64,000 bases of DNA from Candidatus Bipolaricaulota bacterium (lineage in GTDB: Bacteria; Bipolaricaulota; Bipolaricaulia; RBG-16-55-9). Location: assembly GCA_018609825.1 (NCBI GenBank), contig JAHEOA010000051.1, positions 1 to 64,000 of the forward strand, in the 5' to 3' direction. A program made the translations under genes and the position numbers. The notes under the pieces were generated by a model. The model ran no database searches and was not told where the DNA came from. It saw nothing but the letters and a program-made list of their open reading frames with translations. Below are positions 17,299-27,139 of this stretch, in pieces. Position 1 is the first letter of the stretch. The number at the start of each line of letters is the position of its first letter.

Positions 17299-19179
17299 TC
17301 ACGCGGACTTGTCGTCGTCCTTGTCGTATTCGGCCTCGACGTAGTCCTCGGAAGTCTCGCCCGCGCCGTCGGTGCTCGTCTCGTCCTCATCGGGCCCGCC
17401 AGAGGCCTCGGCCTCCTGTTCCTCGGCCTGCTCGTAGATCTTCTGGCCCAACTCTTGGGAGGCCTGCTGGAGCTCCTCCATCGTCGACTTGATCCTCTCG
17501 ATGTCGGCCTCGTCCGCCTCGAGAAGTTGCTTCAGCTCGTCGAGCTTCTGGCGGGTCTGCTCGCGGGTCTCCTCGCTCACCTGTCCGCCGTAGTCGTCGA
17601 GGGTCTTCTCCACGGAGTAGACGAGCTGGTCGGCCTGGTTGCGCGTCTCGATCTCCTCGGCCTTGCGCTCGTCCTCTTCGGCGTACTGCTCGGCCTCTTT
17701 CTGCATGCGCTCGATCTCGTCCTCGCTGAGGCGAGACGTCTCCTTGATCTCGATGCTCGCGGATTTCCCGGTTCCCTTGTCCTTGGCGCTGACGTTGAGG
17801 ATGCCGTCGGCGTCGATGCTGAACGTGACTTCAATTTGGGGGACGCCGCGGGGCGCGGGCGGGATGTCCTGGAGCTGGAAGCGACCGAGGCTCTTGTTGT
17901 CCTGGGCCAGCTTGCGCTCGCCCTGGACGACGTGGACGTCGACGCTCGTCTGGTTGTCGTCGGCCGTGGTGAACGTCTTCGTCTTTTCGGTCGGAATCGT
18001 CGTGTTCTTCTCGATCAACGGCGTGGCGATGCCGCCGAGGGTCTCGATGGACAGCGTCAGCGGCGTGACGTCCAAGAGCACGATGTCGTCCATCTCGCCG
18101 GCGAGCACCGCGCCCTGAAGGGCGGCGCCGAGCGCGACGACCTCGTCCGGGTTGATCTCCTTGTTGATCTTGCCCGGCACGATCTCGTCGATGAGCTCCT
18201 GGACCTTCGGGATGCGCGTCGAGCCGCCCACCAGGACGATTTGGTCGATGTCGTCCGCGTCCATCTCGGCGTCCGCCAGCGTCTCGCGGATCTTGGTCAT
18301 CGTGCGGTCGATGAGGTCCTCGACCAGGCTCTCGAACTTGGCGCGGGTCAGCTTCTTCTCCAGGTGCTTCGGGCCGTTCTGGTCCGCCGTGATGTAGGGC
18401 AGATGGATCGTCGTCTCCTTCTTCGACGACAGCTCCTTCTTGGCGCCCTCGGCGGCTTCCTTAAGGCGCTGGATCGCGGCCCGATCGTTGCGCAGGTCGA
18501 TGCCCTCTTCGTTCTGGAACCCCTCGATGAGCCAGTCCATGATCCGCTGGTCGAAGTCGGCCCCGCCGAGCTCGTTGTCGCCGCCCGTGGCGACGACCTC
18601 GAAGACGCCCTCGCCGATGTCGAGGATCGACACGTCGAACGTGCCGCCGCCGAGGTCGAAGACGAGAATGGTCGACTCGCCCTCCTTGTCGAGCCCGTAG
18701 GCGAGCGAGGCGGCGGTCGGCTCGTTGATGACACGCTGGACGTCAAATCCGGCGATCTTGCCGGCGTCCTTCGTGGCTTGGCGCTGCTCGTTGTTGAAGT
18801 AGGCCGGGCAGGTGATGACCGCCTTCTCGATCGGGTGCCCAAGGCGGTCCTCGGCGTCGGCCTTGAGTTTCTGCAGGATCATGGCGCTGATCTCCTCGGG
18901 CGAGTACTCCTTCGTCTCGCCCTCGGCCTCAATGGAGACCCGCTCGTCGGTGCCCATCTTGCGCTTGATCTCTTGGATCGTGCGCTCCGGGTTCGTGATC
19001 GCTTGGCGGCGCGCCAGCGTCCCCACGAGGCGCTCGCCGTCGTCGTCGAACGCCACGGCCGAGGGCGTGATGCGCTCGCCCTCGGCGTTGGGCACGATCT
19101 CCGGATCGCCGCCCTCGACGACCGCCATCGCCGACATCGTCGTTCCCAGGTCAATGCCGATGATCTTCTCTTTGGCCAT
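17299..19179 (-). CDS. dnaK: Chaperone DnaK (Hsp70)
   Basis: ATP-driven cytoplasmic chaperone of 626 residues. The ATPase domain fills residues 1-380 with [13 protein letters not shown] and [11 protein letters not shown]; the substrate-binding domain follows ([36 protein letters not shown]). A helical lid ends in a very acidic tail. The first phosphate loop reads [13 protein letters not shown]; almost all Hsp70s have Asn where this has Met (GTTNS). The DNA clearly encodes ATG there. The gene follows grpE in TGATG overlap. Confidence 0.97.
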   Translation of the reverse strand: MAKEKIIGIDLGTTMSAMAVVEGGDPEIVPNAEGERITPSAVAFDDDGERLVGTLARRQAITNPERTIQEIKRKMGTDERVSIEAEGETKEYSPEEISAMILQKLKADAEDRLGHPIEKAVITCPAYFNNEQRQATKDAGKIAGFDVQRVINEPTAASLAYGLDKEGESTILVFDLGGGTFDVSILDIGEGVFEVVATGGDNELGGADFDQRIMDWLIEGFQNEEGIDLRNDRAAIQRLKEAAEGAKKELSSKKETTIHLPYITADQNGPKHLEKKLTRAKFESLVEDLIDRTMTKIRETLADAEMDADDIDQIVLVGGSTRIPKVQELIDEIVPGKINKEINPDEVVALGAALQGAVLAGEMDDIVLLDVTPLTLSIETLGGIATPLIEKNTTIPTEKTKTFTTADDNQTSVDVHVVQGERKLAQDNKSLGRFQLQDIPPAPRGVPQIEVTFSIDADGILNVSAKDKGTGKSASIEIKETSRLSEDEIERMQKEAEQYAEEDERKAEEIETRNQADQLVYSVEKTLDDYGGQVSEETREQTRQKLDELKQLLEADEADIERIKSTMEELQQASQELGQKIYEQAEEQEAEASGGPDEDETSTDGAGETSEDYVEAEYDKDDDKSA

Positions 19180-19913
19180 CAGTCCGTCCCTCCTTCGTCT
19201 TGGTCAGACTGCGACTCGGATGCTTCGCTATCGGGCTCGGTCGGTTCCGTGTCCGTCTCAGCGCTTGCCGCGGGTTGACGGCTCACCATGACGCGGCTGG
19301 GACGCAGCACGGCCTCGCCGCGCACGTAGCCGCGCTCGAACGCCTCCACCACCGTGTTGGGCGGATGGTCGTCCGTCTCCGTGCTCATCAGCGCCTCGTG
19401 GCGCGACGGGTCGAACGGCTGGCCTTCCGCGTCGATCGGGTGGACGTCGCGGTCCGCCAGGACGTCGCGGAACTGGGCAAAGACGCGTTCCATGCCCTCG
19501 ACGAACGCGTCCGGATCGCCGTCGTCCTGATAGGCCTGAAAGGCCCGTTCGAACCCGTCGTATACGGGCACAATCTCCAACAAAATCTCGTTTTCCGCGC
19601 GTCGCTTCTCCTCGTCGCGTTCCCGAGCGACGCGCTTCTTGTAGTTCTCAAAGTCGGCCTGCACGCGCTGTAACCGAGCGATCGTCTCCTGGAGGCGCTG
19701 GTCCTTTTCCTCCAGCTCCCGGTGCAGCGCCTCCACGTCGCTTGACGGCTCCGTCGACGTCGTCTCCACGGGCTCCTCGTCGGGTTGCGCCGACGCCGAC
19801 GACTGAGCCTCATCCCGTTCGGACGCTTGCTCGTCCGTGCCTGGCTCGGTCCGTTGGGTCGTGTCGTCGGAATCGGGCGTGCGCTCGTTCGGCTGGGCGG
19901 TATCGTGGTTCAT
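19179..19913 (-). CDS. grpE: Nucleotide exchange factor GrpE
   Basis: Dimeric factor that releases ADP from DnaK. The 244 residues have a long, disordered, acidic and Thr/Ser-rich N-terminus (1-80), a long paired helix (about 85-145, with [14 protein letters not shown]) and a compact beta domain with the conserved [11 protein letters not shown] and [10 protein letters not shown] blocks. An acidic Glu/Asp/Ser tail extends past the usual end. The start is ATG 19913, which overlaps the hrcA stop (ATGA); the longer frame upstream is hrcA shadow. Both acidic ends are longer than usual and may reflect a saline habitat, by inference. Confidence 0.95.
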   Translation of the reverse strand: MNHDTAQPNERTPDSDDTTQRTEPGTDEQASERDEAQSSASAQPDEEPVETTSTEPSSDVEALHRELEEKDQRLQETIARLQRVQADFENYKKRVARERDEEKRRAENEILLEIVPVYDGFERAFQAYQDDGDPDAFVEGMERVFAQFRDVLADRDVHPIDAEGQPFDPSRHEALMSTETDDHPPNTVVEAFERGYVRGEAVLRPSRVMVSRQPAASAETDTEPTEPDSEASESQSDQDEGGTD

Positions 19914-20959
19914 CCGCCGCTCACCTCCGTCTCCAGCGTCAAATCCCATTCGCGATGGCTGAGCGTCAAAATCGCCTGCAGTCGGTTGGCCAGATAGCTC
20001 GTGACCGAGAACGCCTTGCTGTAGTCCATGCGCGTCGGACCCACCACGCCGAGCGTCCCGGAGGTGCCGTAGCGCGTGAAAACGAGCCCGCACGAATGGA
20101 GCTCGGGGCGCTCGTTCTCGCAGCCGATCCGGGCTTGAATCTGCTCGGAGACCTCGCGCTCCAAGTAGTCGCTCAGCGGACGCCCTTCGCGGAGCAGACT
20201 GAGCGCCTCATGGGCCTGGTCAAACGTCTGGCCCTCGCCCAGCATGCGCTCCAATAGATCGATCATGCCCTCGACGTAGAGCTTGCGCTCCAGGCGACGC
20301 TCCAGGCCCTCGCGCAGCAGCGTGAACGCGTTGCGCACCATGGGCTCTTGCCAGTCGTCGTCCTCGGCGTAGCGCATCGCCTCCGAGCGAACGTCGCCCA
20401 GGCGCTGCCCCCGCAGTCGGTCGGTCAACAGCGAACCGATCTCGCGAAGCTCGTCCTCCGGGAGACTCGAGGGAATGACGCGATATTCCAGAATGCCCAG
20501 TTCCGACACGATGACCGCCAGCGCGTTCTCGGCGTCCAGCTTGGCGAAGACGATCGACTCGAGCCGCGAGTCCTCCAATCGGGGCGAGAGCACGAATCCG
20601 GCATAACCGCTCAGGTTGGTAAGCAGGAACGCGGTCTGCTCCAAGAGCTGCTCCACGTCCTGGCGCTGAATCCGGTAGCTCTCGATGACGGCGTTCTGAT
20701 CGTGGTGCGCCAGCTCGCTCAGCTCCAGCAGCCAGTCGACGAAGAAGCGGATCCCCTGCTCGGTCGGCACCCGCCCGGCGGAGCTGTAGGCTTTCGTGAT
20801 GAACGCATCCTCTTCGAGCGCCTTCATGTCGTTGCGGATCGTCGCGGAGCTGACGTCGAGCGGATAGTCCTCCAGCAGGGTCTTTGAACTGATCGGCTGC
20901 CCCTGCTTAAGGTAATAGTCCGTGATCGCCTTCAGCACCACCTGTTTGCGGTTGTCCAT
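19910..20959 (-). CDS. hrcA: Heat-inducible transcription repressor HrcA
   Basis: Represses class I heat-shock genes by binding CIRCE. The 349 residues show the N-terminal winged helix (VSSATIRNDMKALEE at about 38-52, TKAYSSAGRVPTEQGIRFFVDWL next) and the GAF-like sensor core with the C-terminal GTLGVVGPTRMDYSKAF signature. The CIRCE element lies immediately before its start, so HrcA represses its own operon and with it grpE, dnaK and dnaJ. ATG 20959 follows an in-frame TTG at 20962 that could also serve. Confidence 0.97.
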   Translation of the reverse strand: MDNRKQVVLKAITDYYLKQGQPISSKTLLEDYPLDVSSATIRNDMKALEEDAFITKAYSSAGRVPTEQGIRFFVDWLLELSELAHHDQNAVIESYRIQRQDVEQLLEQTAFLLTNLSGYAGFVLSPRLEDSRLESIVFAKLDAENALAVIVSELGILEYRVIPSSLPEDELREIGSLLTDRLRGQRLGDVRSEAMRYAEDDDWQEPMVRNAFTLLREGLERRLERKLYVEGMIDLLERMLGEGQTFDQAHEALSLLREGRPLSDYLEREVSEQIQARIGCENERPELHSCGLVFTRYGTSGTLGVVGPTRMDYSKAFSVTSYLANRLQAILTLSHREWDLTLETEVSGG

Positions 20960-20962
20960 CAA

Positions 20963-20989
20963 TTAGCACTCTCCGATATCGACTGCTAA
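20963..20989 (-). promoter_or_regulatory. CIRCE operator
   Basis: TTAGCACTC (20963-20971), 9-base spacer, GACTGCTAA (20981-20989): the consensus HrcA inverted repeat with one mismatch in the second arm. It lies between promoter and start codon and ends 3 bases from the ATG. The only Shine-Dalgarno candidate, GGAGAG on the minus strand, is inside it. Confidence 0.93.
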
Positions 20990-21001
20990 CCTGCAGTGCC
21001 G

Positions 21002-21030
21002 ATGATAGTGGCTCCCCTCAGGGATGTCAA
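21002..21030 (-). promoter_or_regulatory. Promoter of hrcA-grpE-dnaK-dnaJ
   Basis: Consensus TTGACA (21025-21030), 17-base spacer, TATCAT (21002-21007). Transcription should begin a few bases before the CIRCE element, so bound HrcA would block elongation or open-complex formation. Confidence 0.8.
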
Positions 21031-21051
21031 GGCAGCTCGAAGGGCAAGCGC

Positions 21052-21855
21052 TCAGCGCTGACAGGCGGGACAGAGGAAGCTGCTGCGACCGCCTTGACGA
21101 ATCCGCTCGATCGGCGTGTCGCACTGTTGGCACGGCGCCCCCTCGCGGCCGTAGACCGCGAACTCATCTTGGAAATGCCCCAGCTCCCCGGCGGGCGTCT
21201 CGTAGGAGCGCAGCGACGTGCCGCCGGCGTCGATGGCGCGCTGAAGGACGCGAGGAATGGCGGCCTGAAGCCGACGAACCTCGGCACCGTTCAGCGAACG
21301 AGCCGGGCGTTCGGGATGCAGACGAGCCGCGAAAAGCCCCTCGCAGGCGTAGATGTTGCCGACTCCGGCGATCTTGTGTTGATCGAGCAGGAGCCGCTTG
21401 ACCTCCTGACCCGTGCTCATCAGCGAGCGGAACGCCTCCCTCGTGTATTCGGCGGAGAACGGTTCCAACCCGAGTTTTCGGATCGGCTCAAGCGCATCCA
21501 CGTCCTCGGTGGCCGCGAGGAACAGCATGCCGAAGCGGCGGGCGTCGTCGAAGTGGAGCGTCGTCTCGTCAAACGCCAGGACCAGCCGCGTGTGCTCGGC
21601 GGGTTCGGTCAGCAGGCGTCCGCTCATGCGCAAGTGGAGGACCAGCGTCTCCGGGCCGAACCGGATCAACAGATACTTGGCTCGGCGGTCCACAGCGTCC
21701 ACGGATCGACCGACGAGGCGGTCCGTCAGTGCGGATGCGGTCGTGTTCCGCAGCAGGTGGACACGCTCGTGGACGCAGAGATCGCCGAGCGTCTGGCCCG
21801 TGATCAGCTGCTGGAGGACGCGGCGGATCGTCTCGACCTCCGGCAGTTCCGGCAT
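21052..21855 (-). CDS. mutM: Formamidopyrimidine-DNA glycosylase
   Basis: Removes oxidised purines such as 8-oxoguanine and nicks the abasic site. The mature N-terminus PELPEVETIRR carries the catalytic proline and Glu; the conserved lysine is in DRRAKYLL. The helix-two-turn-helix is around VKRLLLDQHKIAGVGNIYA, and the C-terminal zinc finger has CQQC and CPAC. The 267-residue length is normal. The start overlaps the tpiA stop (TGATG), so the pair is an operon expressed from the tpiA promoter. Confidence 0.97.
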   Translation of the reverse strand: MPELPEVETIRRVLQQLITGQTLGDLCVHERVHLLRNTTASALTDRLVGRSVDAVDRRAKYLLIRFGPETLVLHLRMSGRLLTEPAEHTRLVLAFDETTLHFDDARRFGMLFLAATEDVDALEPIRKLGLEPFSAEYTREAFRSLMSTGQEVKRLLLDQHKIAGVGNIYACEGLFAARLHPERPARSLNGAEVRRLQAAIPRVLQRAIDAGGTSLRSYETPAGELGHFQDEFAVYGREGAPCQQCDTPIERIRQGGRSSFLCPACQR

Positions 21856-22622
21856 CAGCCGAGCGTCCGATGGGTTTCGTGGACGATCTGTGCGAACGCC
21901 TCGGGATCCAAGGATGCCCCGCCCACGAGCGCGCCGTCGACGCTCGGCTGGGTCATCAATGCGTGGGCGTTGGTCGGCTTGACGCTGCCTCCGTACTGGA
22001 TGCGGACCGATTCGGCAGTGGCGTCATCGTACAGAATGGCAATCTGTTCGCGCGCGAACCGTGCGCCGGCCTCGGCGTCCTCGGGGGACGCCGTTCGGCC
22101 CGTGCCGATCGCCCAGATCGGCTCATAGGCGACGACCAGTGACGCCACGTCATGCGACGAAAGGCCAGCCAGCCCATCGCGGAGCTGGCGCTCCAAGACG
22201 GGCTCGGTCTCGTTCGCCTCGCGCTGCTCCAAGGACTCCCCCACGCACAGGATCGGCGTCAGGTGGTGATCGACGAGCGCGTGGAGCTTCCGGTTGACGA
22301 ACGCGTCGTCCTCGTCGAACAGCTCACGGCGTTCGGAGTGGCCGACGACGGCGTATCGACAGGCCAATTCGGCCAGCATCGTTGGCGAGACTTCGCCGGT
22401 GAACGCGCCCTCGGGCTCGGGATGGACGTTCTGCGCGGCCAGCGCGATCGGCGTGTCGGCGACCATCTCCGCGACGGTATCCAGGAGCGGAAACGGCGGT
22501 GCCACGGCCATCTCGACGCCCTCGACGGCTGTCACGGACGGCTTGCAGGCGAGCAGGAACGCGCGGGCCTCCGGGCGGGTCTTGTGCATCTTCCAGTTGG
22601 CAACAATGAACGGTGTTCGCAT
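21855..22622 (-). CDS. tpiA: Triosephosphate isomerase
   Basis: Interconverts dihydroxyacetone phosphate and glyceraldehyde-3-phosphate. The 255 residues contain the catalytic Lys11 (VANWKMHK), the electrophilic His in VVGHSERRE, the catalytic Glu in AYEPIWAIGTG, and the C-terminal phosphate-binding YGGSVKPTN and GALVGGASL. The start is ATG 22622 with GGTGAGA upstream; the longer frame runs through the promoter. It would also process DHAP produced by the deoC and aldolase operon. Confidence 0.97.
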   Translation of the reverse strand: MRTPFIVANWKMHKTRPEARAFLLACKPSVTAVEGVEMAVAPPFPLLDTVAEMVADTPIALAAQNVHPEPEGAFTGEVSPTMLAELACRYAVVGHSERRELFDEDDAFVNRKLHALVDHHLTPILCVGESLEQREANETEPVLERQLRDGLAGLSSHDVASLVVAYEPIWAIGTGRTASPEDAEAGARFAREQIAILYDDATAESVRIQYGGSVKPTNAHALMTQPSVDGALVGGASLDPEAFAQIVHETHRTLG

Positions 22623-22637
22623 CGTCTCACCCGCGCC

Positions 22638-22667
22638 ATTGTAGGCGCCGGCACGACGGATCGGCAA
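22638..22667 (-). promoter_or_regulatory. Promoter of tpiA-mutM
   Basis: TTGCCG (22662-22667), 18-base spacer, TACAAT (22638-22643). Confidence 0.55.
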
Positions 22668-22686
22668 TCGGAGAGGACAGCGTGCA

Positions 22687-22715
22687 TTGATCTGACGGAC
22701 GCCATGGCCGATAAT
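22687..22715 (+). promoter_or_regulatory. Promoter of the SPFH-tryptophanase operon
   Basis: TTGATC (22687-22692), 17-base spacer, GATAAT (22710-22715), back to back with the tpiA promoter about 20 bases away. Confidence 0.55.
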
Positions 22716-22744
22716 ATGCCAGCTTTGGAGCGCTCCGGAACGCC

Positions 22745-23647
22745 ATGAACGAATCGAACGGCAACCGCGGTCAGGGCTGGGCGACGGTCATCATCACGCT
22801 GTTCGTGATCGCCGGCTCGCTGATCCAGTTCGACCCGATCCGAGATGGGATCGCCGATCTATTCCAAGGAGGGATCAACCCGATGAACATTGCGATTTTG
22901 GCCGTCGTCATTGTCGTGGCGCTCATCCTCGCCAGCGCGATCCGCATCGTGCGCGAGTACGAGCGCGGCGTCATCTTCCGGCTCGGGCGCCTGCAGGGCG
23001 CCAAGGGGCCGGGGCTGTTCTTCCTCATCCCGGTCATCGATAAGATGATCAAGGTGAGCCTGCGGATCGTCACCTTCGACATCCCGCCCCAGGAAGTGAT
23101 CACCCAGGACAACGTGACCGTGTCGGTCAACGCGGTGGTGCTCTACCGGGTCATCGACCCGAACTTGGCGATCACCGAAGTGGAAGACTTCTATCAGGCG
23201 ACCAATCAGCTGGCGCAGACGACGTTGCGCAGCGTCTGCGGCCAGGCCGAGCTGGACGAGCTGCTCGCCGATCGGGAGCGACTCAACCAGCAAATGCAGA
23301 AGATCATTGATGAACACACCGATCCCTGGGGCATCAAGGTCCGGGCCGTGGAGATCAAGGACGTGCGGATTCCCCAGGACATGCAGCGGACAATCGGCCG
23401 CCAAGCCGAAGCGGAGCGCGAGCGACGGGCCAAGGTCATCAACGCCGACGGCGAGTACCAGGCCGCCGAGCGGCTCACGGAAGCTGCCAAGGTGCTCCAG
23501 TCGCAGCCGGCCGCCATCCAACTCCGTTACCTGCAGACGCTGCTCGACATCACCAGCGAGCAGACGAGCATGGTGATCGTGCCACTGCCGATCGAGCTCT
23601 TGAAGGCGTTTGCCGGCTCGTCCGAGGCTGGGGAATCTCAAGACTAG
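22745..23647 (+). CDS. SPFH/stomatin-like membrane protein (slipin)
   Basis: Membrane scaffold of the stomatin family, 300 residues. Two hydrophobic segments (about 13-29 and 47-66) precede the SPFH domain, which begins at [21 protein letters not shown]. The rest is typical: [39 protein letters not shown], and a coiled-coil [17 protein letters not shown] region near 220-237. Bacterial slipins usually sit next to an NfeD gene; none is seen here. Instead tryptophanase follows after 16 bases, so the two are co-transcribed. A functional link is not known. Confidence 0.92.
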   Translation: MNESNGNRGQGWATVIITLFVIAGSLIQFDPIRDGIADLFQGGINPMNIAILAVVIVVALILASAIRIVREYERGVIFRLGRLQGAKGPGLFFLIPVIDKMIKVSLRIVTFDIPPQEVITQDNVTVSVNAVVLYRVIDPNLAITEVEDFYQATNQLAQTTLRSVCGQAELDELLADRERLNQQMQKIIDEHTDPWGIKVRAVEIKDVRIPQDMQRTIGRQAEAERERRAKVINADGEYQAAERLTEAAKVLQSQPAAIQLRYLQTLLDITSEQTSMVIVPLPIELLKAFAGSSEAGESQD

Positions 23648-23663
23648 GGCGACTGGCCAGGCC

Positions 23664-25052
23664 ATGACGTCCGAATCGCGACCGTTCGTGCCGTACAAGA
23701 TCAAGGCGGTGGAGCCCATCCGACGGCTCTCTCGGGCCGAACGGGAGAGCCGCATCCGGGAGGCGGGCCATAACGTCTTCAAGCTGGCCAGCGAGGACGT
23801 CGCCGTCGACCTCTTGACTGACTCGGGCACGGGCGCGATGAGCCAAGCGCAATGGTCGGCCTTGCTCTCGGGGGACGAGGCCTATGCGGGCAGCCGCAGC
23901 TTTCAACACCTCGAAGCGGCCGTTCGCTCGATTACGGGGTTTGAGCACGTCTTGCCCACCCATCAGGGCCGCGCGGCCGAGCACGTCCTCTTTTCCTGTC
24001 TGGTGAGCGCGGGCCAGATCGTGCCGAACAACATGCACTTCGACACCACCCGCGCCCACGTCATCCACCGGGGCGGCCAGCCGGTCAACCTCGTGATCGA
24101 CGCCGCGTACGAGCCCGCCAACCCCCATCCCTTCAAGGGGGACATCGACCTCGATCGGCTTGAGGCGACGCTGGCCGAGCACGGCCCCGAGCGCGTTCCG
24201 CTGGTGATGATGACCGTCACCAATAACAGCGGCGGCGGGCAGCCCGTTTCGCTCGCAAACCTGAAGAACGCCAGCGAGATCGCCCGTCGTCACGGGGTCC
24301 CCTTCTTCTTGGACGCCGCTCGGTTCGCCGAGAACGCCTTCTTCATCCAGGAGCGCGAGGCGGGCTACGCCGACGTCTCCATCCCAGCGATCGTGCGCGA
24401 GATGTTCGACCTCGCCGACGGCTGCACCGTCAGCGCCAAGAAGGACGGCCTCGTCAACATCGGCGGTCTGGTCTGCCTGGACGACGACGCGCTCCATGAA
24501 CGTGCCATGGAGACGCTGATCCTCATGGAAGGCTTCCCGACGTACGGCGGACTGGCCGGACGCGACTTGGCAGCCTTGGCTCAAGGATTGACCGAGGTGT
24601 TGGACGAAGACTACCTACGGCACCGCGTTGGACAGACCCGATATCTGGGCGACCAACTGAGGCAACGGGGCATTCCCATCGTCGAACCGATCGGCGGCCA
24701 CGCCGTCTATGTGGACATCAAGCGGTTTCTGCCGCATCTGCCACAAGCCGAGTTCCCGGCCCAGTCGTTGGTCGTCGAGCTGTATCGCGAGGCGGGCATT
24801 CGGGCGGTCGAGGTGGGCAGCGTCATGTTTGCGCACCGCGATCCCGACTCGGGCGAGACCGTCTATCCCGAGCTGGAGCTCGTCCGGCTTGCCATCCCGC
24901 GCCGGGTCTACACGCCGGAGCACTTCGACGCCGTCGCCGACGCGTTCGGCGCCATTCGGGAGCGTCGAGAGCGCTTGCGCGGGCTGGAGCTCACGCACGG
25001 CACGGGACCGTTGCGCCACTTCATGGCCCAGTTCGAGCCGATTCCGAAGTGA
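23664..25052 (+). CDS. tnaA: Tryptophanase (tryptophan indole-lyase)
   Basis: PLP beta-eliminating lyase of 462 residues that cleaves tryptophan to indole, pyruvate and ammonia. The Schiff-base lysine is Lys260 in [14 protein letters not shown]. Tyrosine phenol-lyase is the close relative, but three specificity positions match tryptophanase: Asp127 (HFDTT, Thr in the phenol-lyase), Val384 (RAVEVG, Arg in the phenol-lyase) and His452 (LRHF, Phe in the phenol-lyase). The start is ATG 23664, which begins the conserved N-terminus. No tnaC leader is present between the genes. The 3' end overlaps the convergent rsmH by 32 bases. Confidence 0.9.
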   Translation: MTSESRPFVPYKIKAVEPIRRLSRAERESRIREAGHNVFKLASEDVAVDLLTDSGTGAMSQAQWSALLSGDEAYAGSRSFQHLEAAVRSITGFEHVLPTHQGRAAEHVLFSCLVSAGQIVPNNMHFDTTRAHVIHRGGQPVNLVIDAAYEPANPHPFKGDIDLDRLEATLAEHGPERVPLVMMTVTNNSGGGQPVSLANLKNASEIARRHGVPFFLDAARFAENAFFIQEREAGYADVSIPAIVREMFDLADGCTVSAKKDGLVNIGGLVCLDDDALHERAMETLILMEGFPTYGGLAGRDLAALAQGLTEVLDEDYLRHRVGQTRYLGDQLRQRGIPIVEPIGGHAVYVDIKRFLPHLPQAEFPAQSLVVELYREAGIRAVEVGSVMFAHRDPDSGETVYPELELVRLAIPRRVYTPEHFDAVADAFGAIRERRERLRGLELTHGTGPLRHFMAQFEPIPK

Positions 25053-25983
25053 GTTTCCGCAGGGCCCGAAGCCGAGCGCTGCGCGAGCGCGGATTCCGCT
25101 TGCGCTCCTCGTCCGTCGGCGTCTTATGGGCCACGATCTCGGCCTCGGGCTCGCCTCCGCACGCACACACGGGCAGATCGGGTGGGCAGACACACCCCTG
25201 CGCCTTGGCCTTCATGAAGCGCTTCACGATCCGATCTTCGAGCGAGTGGAACGTTATCACCACGAGTCGGCCATCAATGGCGAGCCGGTCAAAGGCGACG
25301 CTGAGCCCGCGCTCGACGTTGGGCAGTTCGTCGTTGACGGCGATGCGCAGTGCCTGAAACGTCCGCGTGGCCGGATGCACGTCGCGCCCCCGGTGATAGT
25401 CGCGCTGGGCCGGTTTCGGAATGGCCTCCAGGATGAGGTCCACCAGTTGGTGTGTTGTCGCAATTTCTCGATCTCGTCGAGCCTCCACGAGGCACCGAGC
25501 GATACGCCTCGCAAAGCGTTCTTCGCCGTCGTCTTTCAGGATTCGGGCAATCTCTGACTCGTCCCATTCATTCACGATCGCGTGCGCGGTGAGCCACGCG
25601 TCGGGATTGAACCGCATGTCCAACGGCGCGTCCGACTGGAAGCTGAAGCCGCGCTCGGGATCGGCCAACTGCAGCGACGACAGGCCCAAGTCGAACAACA
25701 CCCCATCGACCCGCTCAACTTCCAGTTGTTTAAGAATGCTCTCCAGGTCGGCGTAGCTTCCGTGTCGCAGCAAGATCCGATCGTCAAACGTGTTCAGGCG
25801 CCGGCGAGCCCGCTCAAGCGCCTCGGGATCGAGATCGATGCCCACCAGCCGCCCGCTCCTCAGGCGGTGGGCGATCGCTTCGGCGTGGCCCCCGCTTCCG
25901 ACCGTGGCGTCGACGTAGATCCCGTCATCCCGGATCTGGAGCGCCTCCACGACCTCGTTCACCAGAACGGGCTCGTGGGTCAT
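25021..25983 (-). CDS. rsmH: 16S rRNA m4C1402 methyltransferase RsmH
   Basis: Methylates N4 of C1402 in 16S rRNA (formerly MraW). The 320 residues carry the SAM site [13 protein letters not shown] near residue 25 and the family blocks [35 protein letters not shown] and [14 protein letters not shown]. In most bacteria rsmH opens the dcw cluster; here it has moved behind csaB, about 9 kb from ftsL and on the other strand. Its start overlaps the csaB stop (ATGA) and its end overlaps tnaA tail to tail. Confidence 0.97.
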   Translation of the reverse strand: MTHEPVLVNEVVEALQIRDDGIYVDATVGSGGHAEAIAHRLRSGRLVGIDLDPEALERARRRLNTFDDRILLRHGSYADLESILKQLEVERVDGVLFDLGLSSLQLADPERGFSFQSDAPLDMRFNPDAWLTAHAIVNEWDESEIARILKDDGEERFARRIARCLVEARRDREIATTHQLVDLILEAIPKPAQRDYHRGRDVHPATRTFQALRIAVNDELPNVERGLSVAFDRLAIDGRLVVITFHSLEDRIVKRFMKAKAQGCVCPPDLPVCACGGEPEAEIVAHKTPTDEERKRNPRSRSARLRALRKLTSESARTGP

Positions 25984-27122
25984 CGCGCGTCCTCTTCCAT
26001 GAGGTCGTCAAGCCGCTCAAAGAAGCGGTCGAGCGCCTGATGTGTGCGTTGCGACAGCGTGTTGACGGCCTGCTCCCATCGATCGTCCCACGCGCTTACG
26101 CAATCGACCGCAGCGGCCAGGTAGAGCGGCCGTCCCGGCCGAGCGCCCAGCGGCAGTTGCGGTATCGGCGGGCCGCCCGACTCCGCGACGTCGCGCACCA
26201 ATCGCGTGATCTTGCGCTCGGACCCGATCGCCAGACAGGGACGACGCACCAGCATCGCGAAGATGAGCGCGTGCAGGCGGCTGCCGATGACCATGTCAGC
26301 CCCGCGAAAGCAGCGCAGCGTCTCCTGCGTGTCCACGCTCGAGGGATCGAGCACGGGCGTGGAACCCGACGTCAGCTTTGCCAGCCGTTCCAGAGGAGCC
26401 CGGTCCTCGTCCGGATGCATGGCCATCAGCGCGGGGCGGAGCTGGTGACCTTCAGCAAGGTCCCGGATCGCTCGGCTCAAGCGATGGGTGCACGCGTCGA
26501 CGTCCCGGCCGCGCAGGGCCAGCAGCGCATAGGGCCTGTGCGCCTGGTCCGAGTCCGCATGGCCCATCGTCTCACGGACGGCCTGGCATGGAGCGTCATG
26601 GGGCGAATCGGCCATCCAGCGCAGAAACGTGAGGTCCGCCCCGCGGAAGAGCCGATCCGGGGCCATGCCCCAACGCCGCAGCAGCCGGACGCTCGCCTCG
26701 TCGCGGACCAAGGCCGCCTGTGTCCGCGGCAACGTCCGATGGGCCCAGTGTTGGACGATTCCGCTGTTCAACGGGCCGATCCCTTGGCCCAGCATAACCG
26801 TCGGCACGTGGCGCTGCGCCCAGCTGAGCAGCCCCAGATAGTAGGCGGCGGACCGCCGGCTCGTCTGGTCCTGAATGAGGCCGCCGCCCCCGCTGATGAA
26901 CAGGTTACACGTGCCGAGCTCCCGTCGGATGGACCACGGTGATGATCGGGGAATGGCCCGTACGCCGTGGCGATGGGCGGTCTCGCGAGGCGAGCGCGAC
27001 ATGATGCAGATCGCGTCGCCGCCCAGGCCGAGTCGCGTTTGTAGCGCCTCGACAAGGACCCCCAGAAGCGCTTCATCCCCTGAGTTGCCGAACCCGTAAT
27101 ACCCCGACACCAGCACGCGCAT
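25980..27122 (-). CDS. csaB: Polysaccharide pyruvyl transferase CsaB
   Basis: Expected to add ketal pyruvate to a cell-wall polysaccharide, the ligand of SLH domains that tether S-layer or outer-membrane proteins. The 380 residues start with MRVLVSGYYGFGNSGDEALL, the donor-site hallmark, followed by SGGGGLIQDQTSRRSAAYYL, GQGIGPL, a central RDEASVRLLRRWG block and the C-terminal VIGSRLHALIFAML. It is 17 bases downstream of the DUF5693 gene, a pairing common in diderms without a typical LPS assembly. No SLH protein gene is in the window. Confidence 0.93.
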   Translation of the reverse strand: MRVLVSGYYGFGNSGDEALLGVLVEALQTRLGLGGDAICIMSRSPRETAHRHGVRAIPRSSPWSIRRELGTCNLFISGGGGLIQDQTSRRSAAYYLGLLSWAQRHVPTVMLGQGIGPLNSGIVQHWAHRTLPRTQAALVRDEASVRLLRRWGMAPDRLFRGADLTFLRWMADSPHDAPCQAVRETMGHADSDQAHRPYALLALRGRDVDACTHRLSRAIRDLAEGHQLRPALMAMHPDEDRAPLERLAKLTSGSTPVLDPSSVDTQETLRCFRGADMVIGSRLHALIFAMLVRRPCLAIGSERKITRLVRDVAESGGPPIPQLPLGARPGRPLYLAAAVDCVSAWDDRWEQAVNTLSQRTHQALDRFFERLDDLMEEDAR

Positions 27123-27139
27123 GGGGCGTCAGTCTAGCG

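Noticed and set aside
17455..19278. A 607-codon plus-strand frame over dnaK
   Set aside because: Known artefact of GC-rich dnaK genes; its Leu/Asp/Val-rich sequence is a codon-position shadow.
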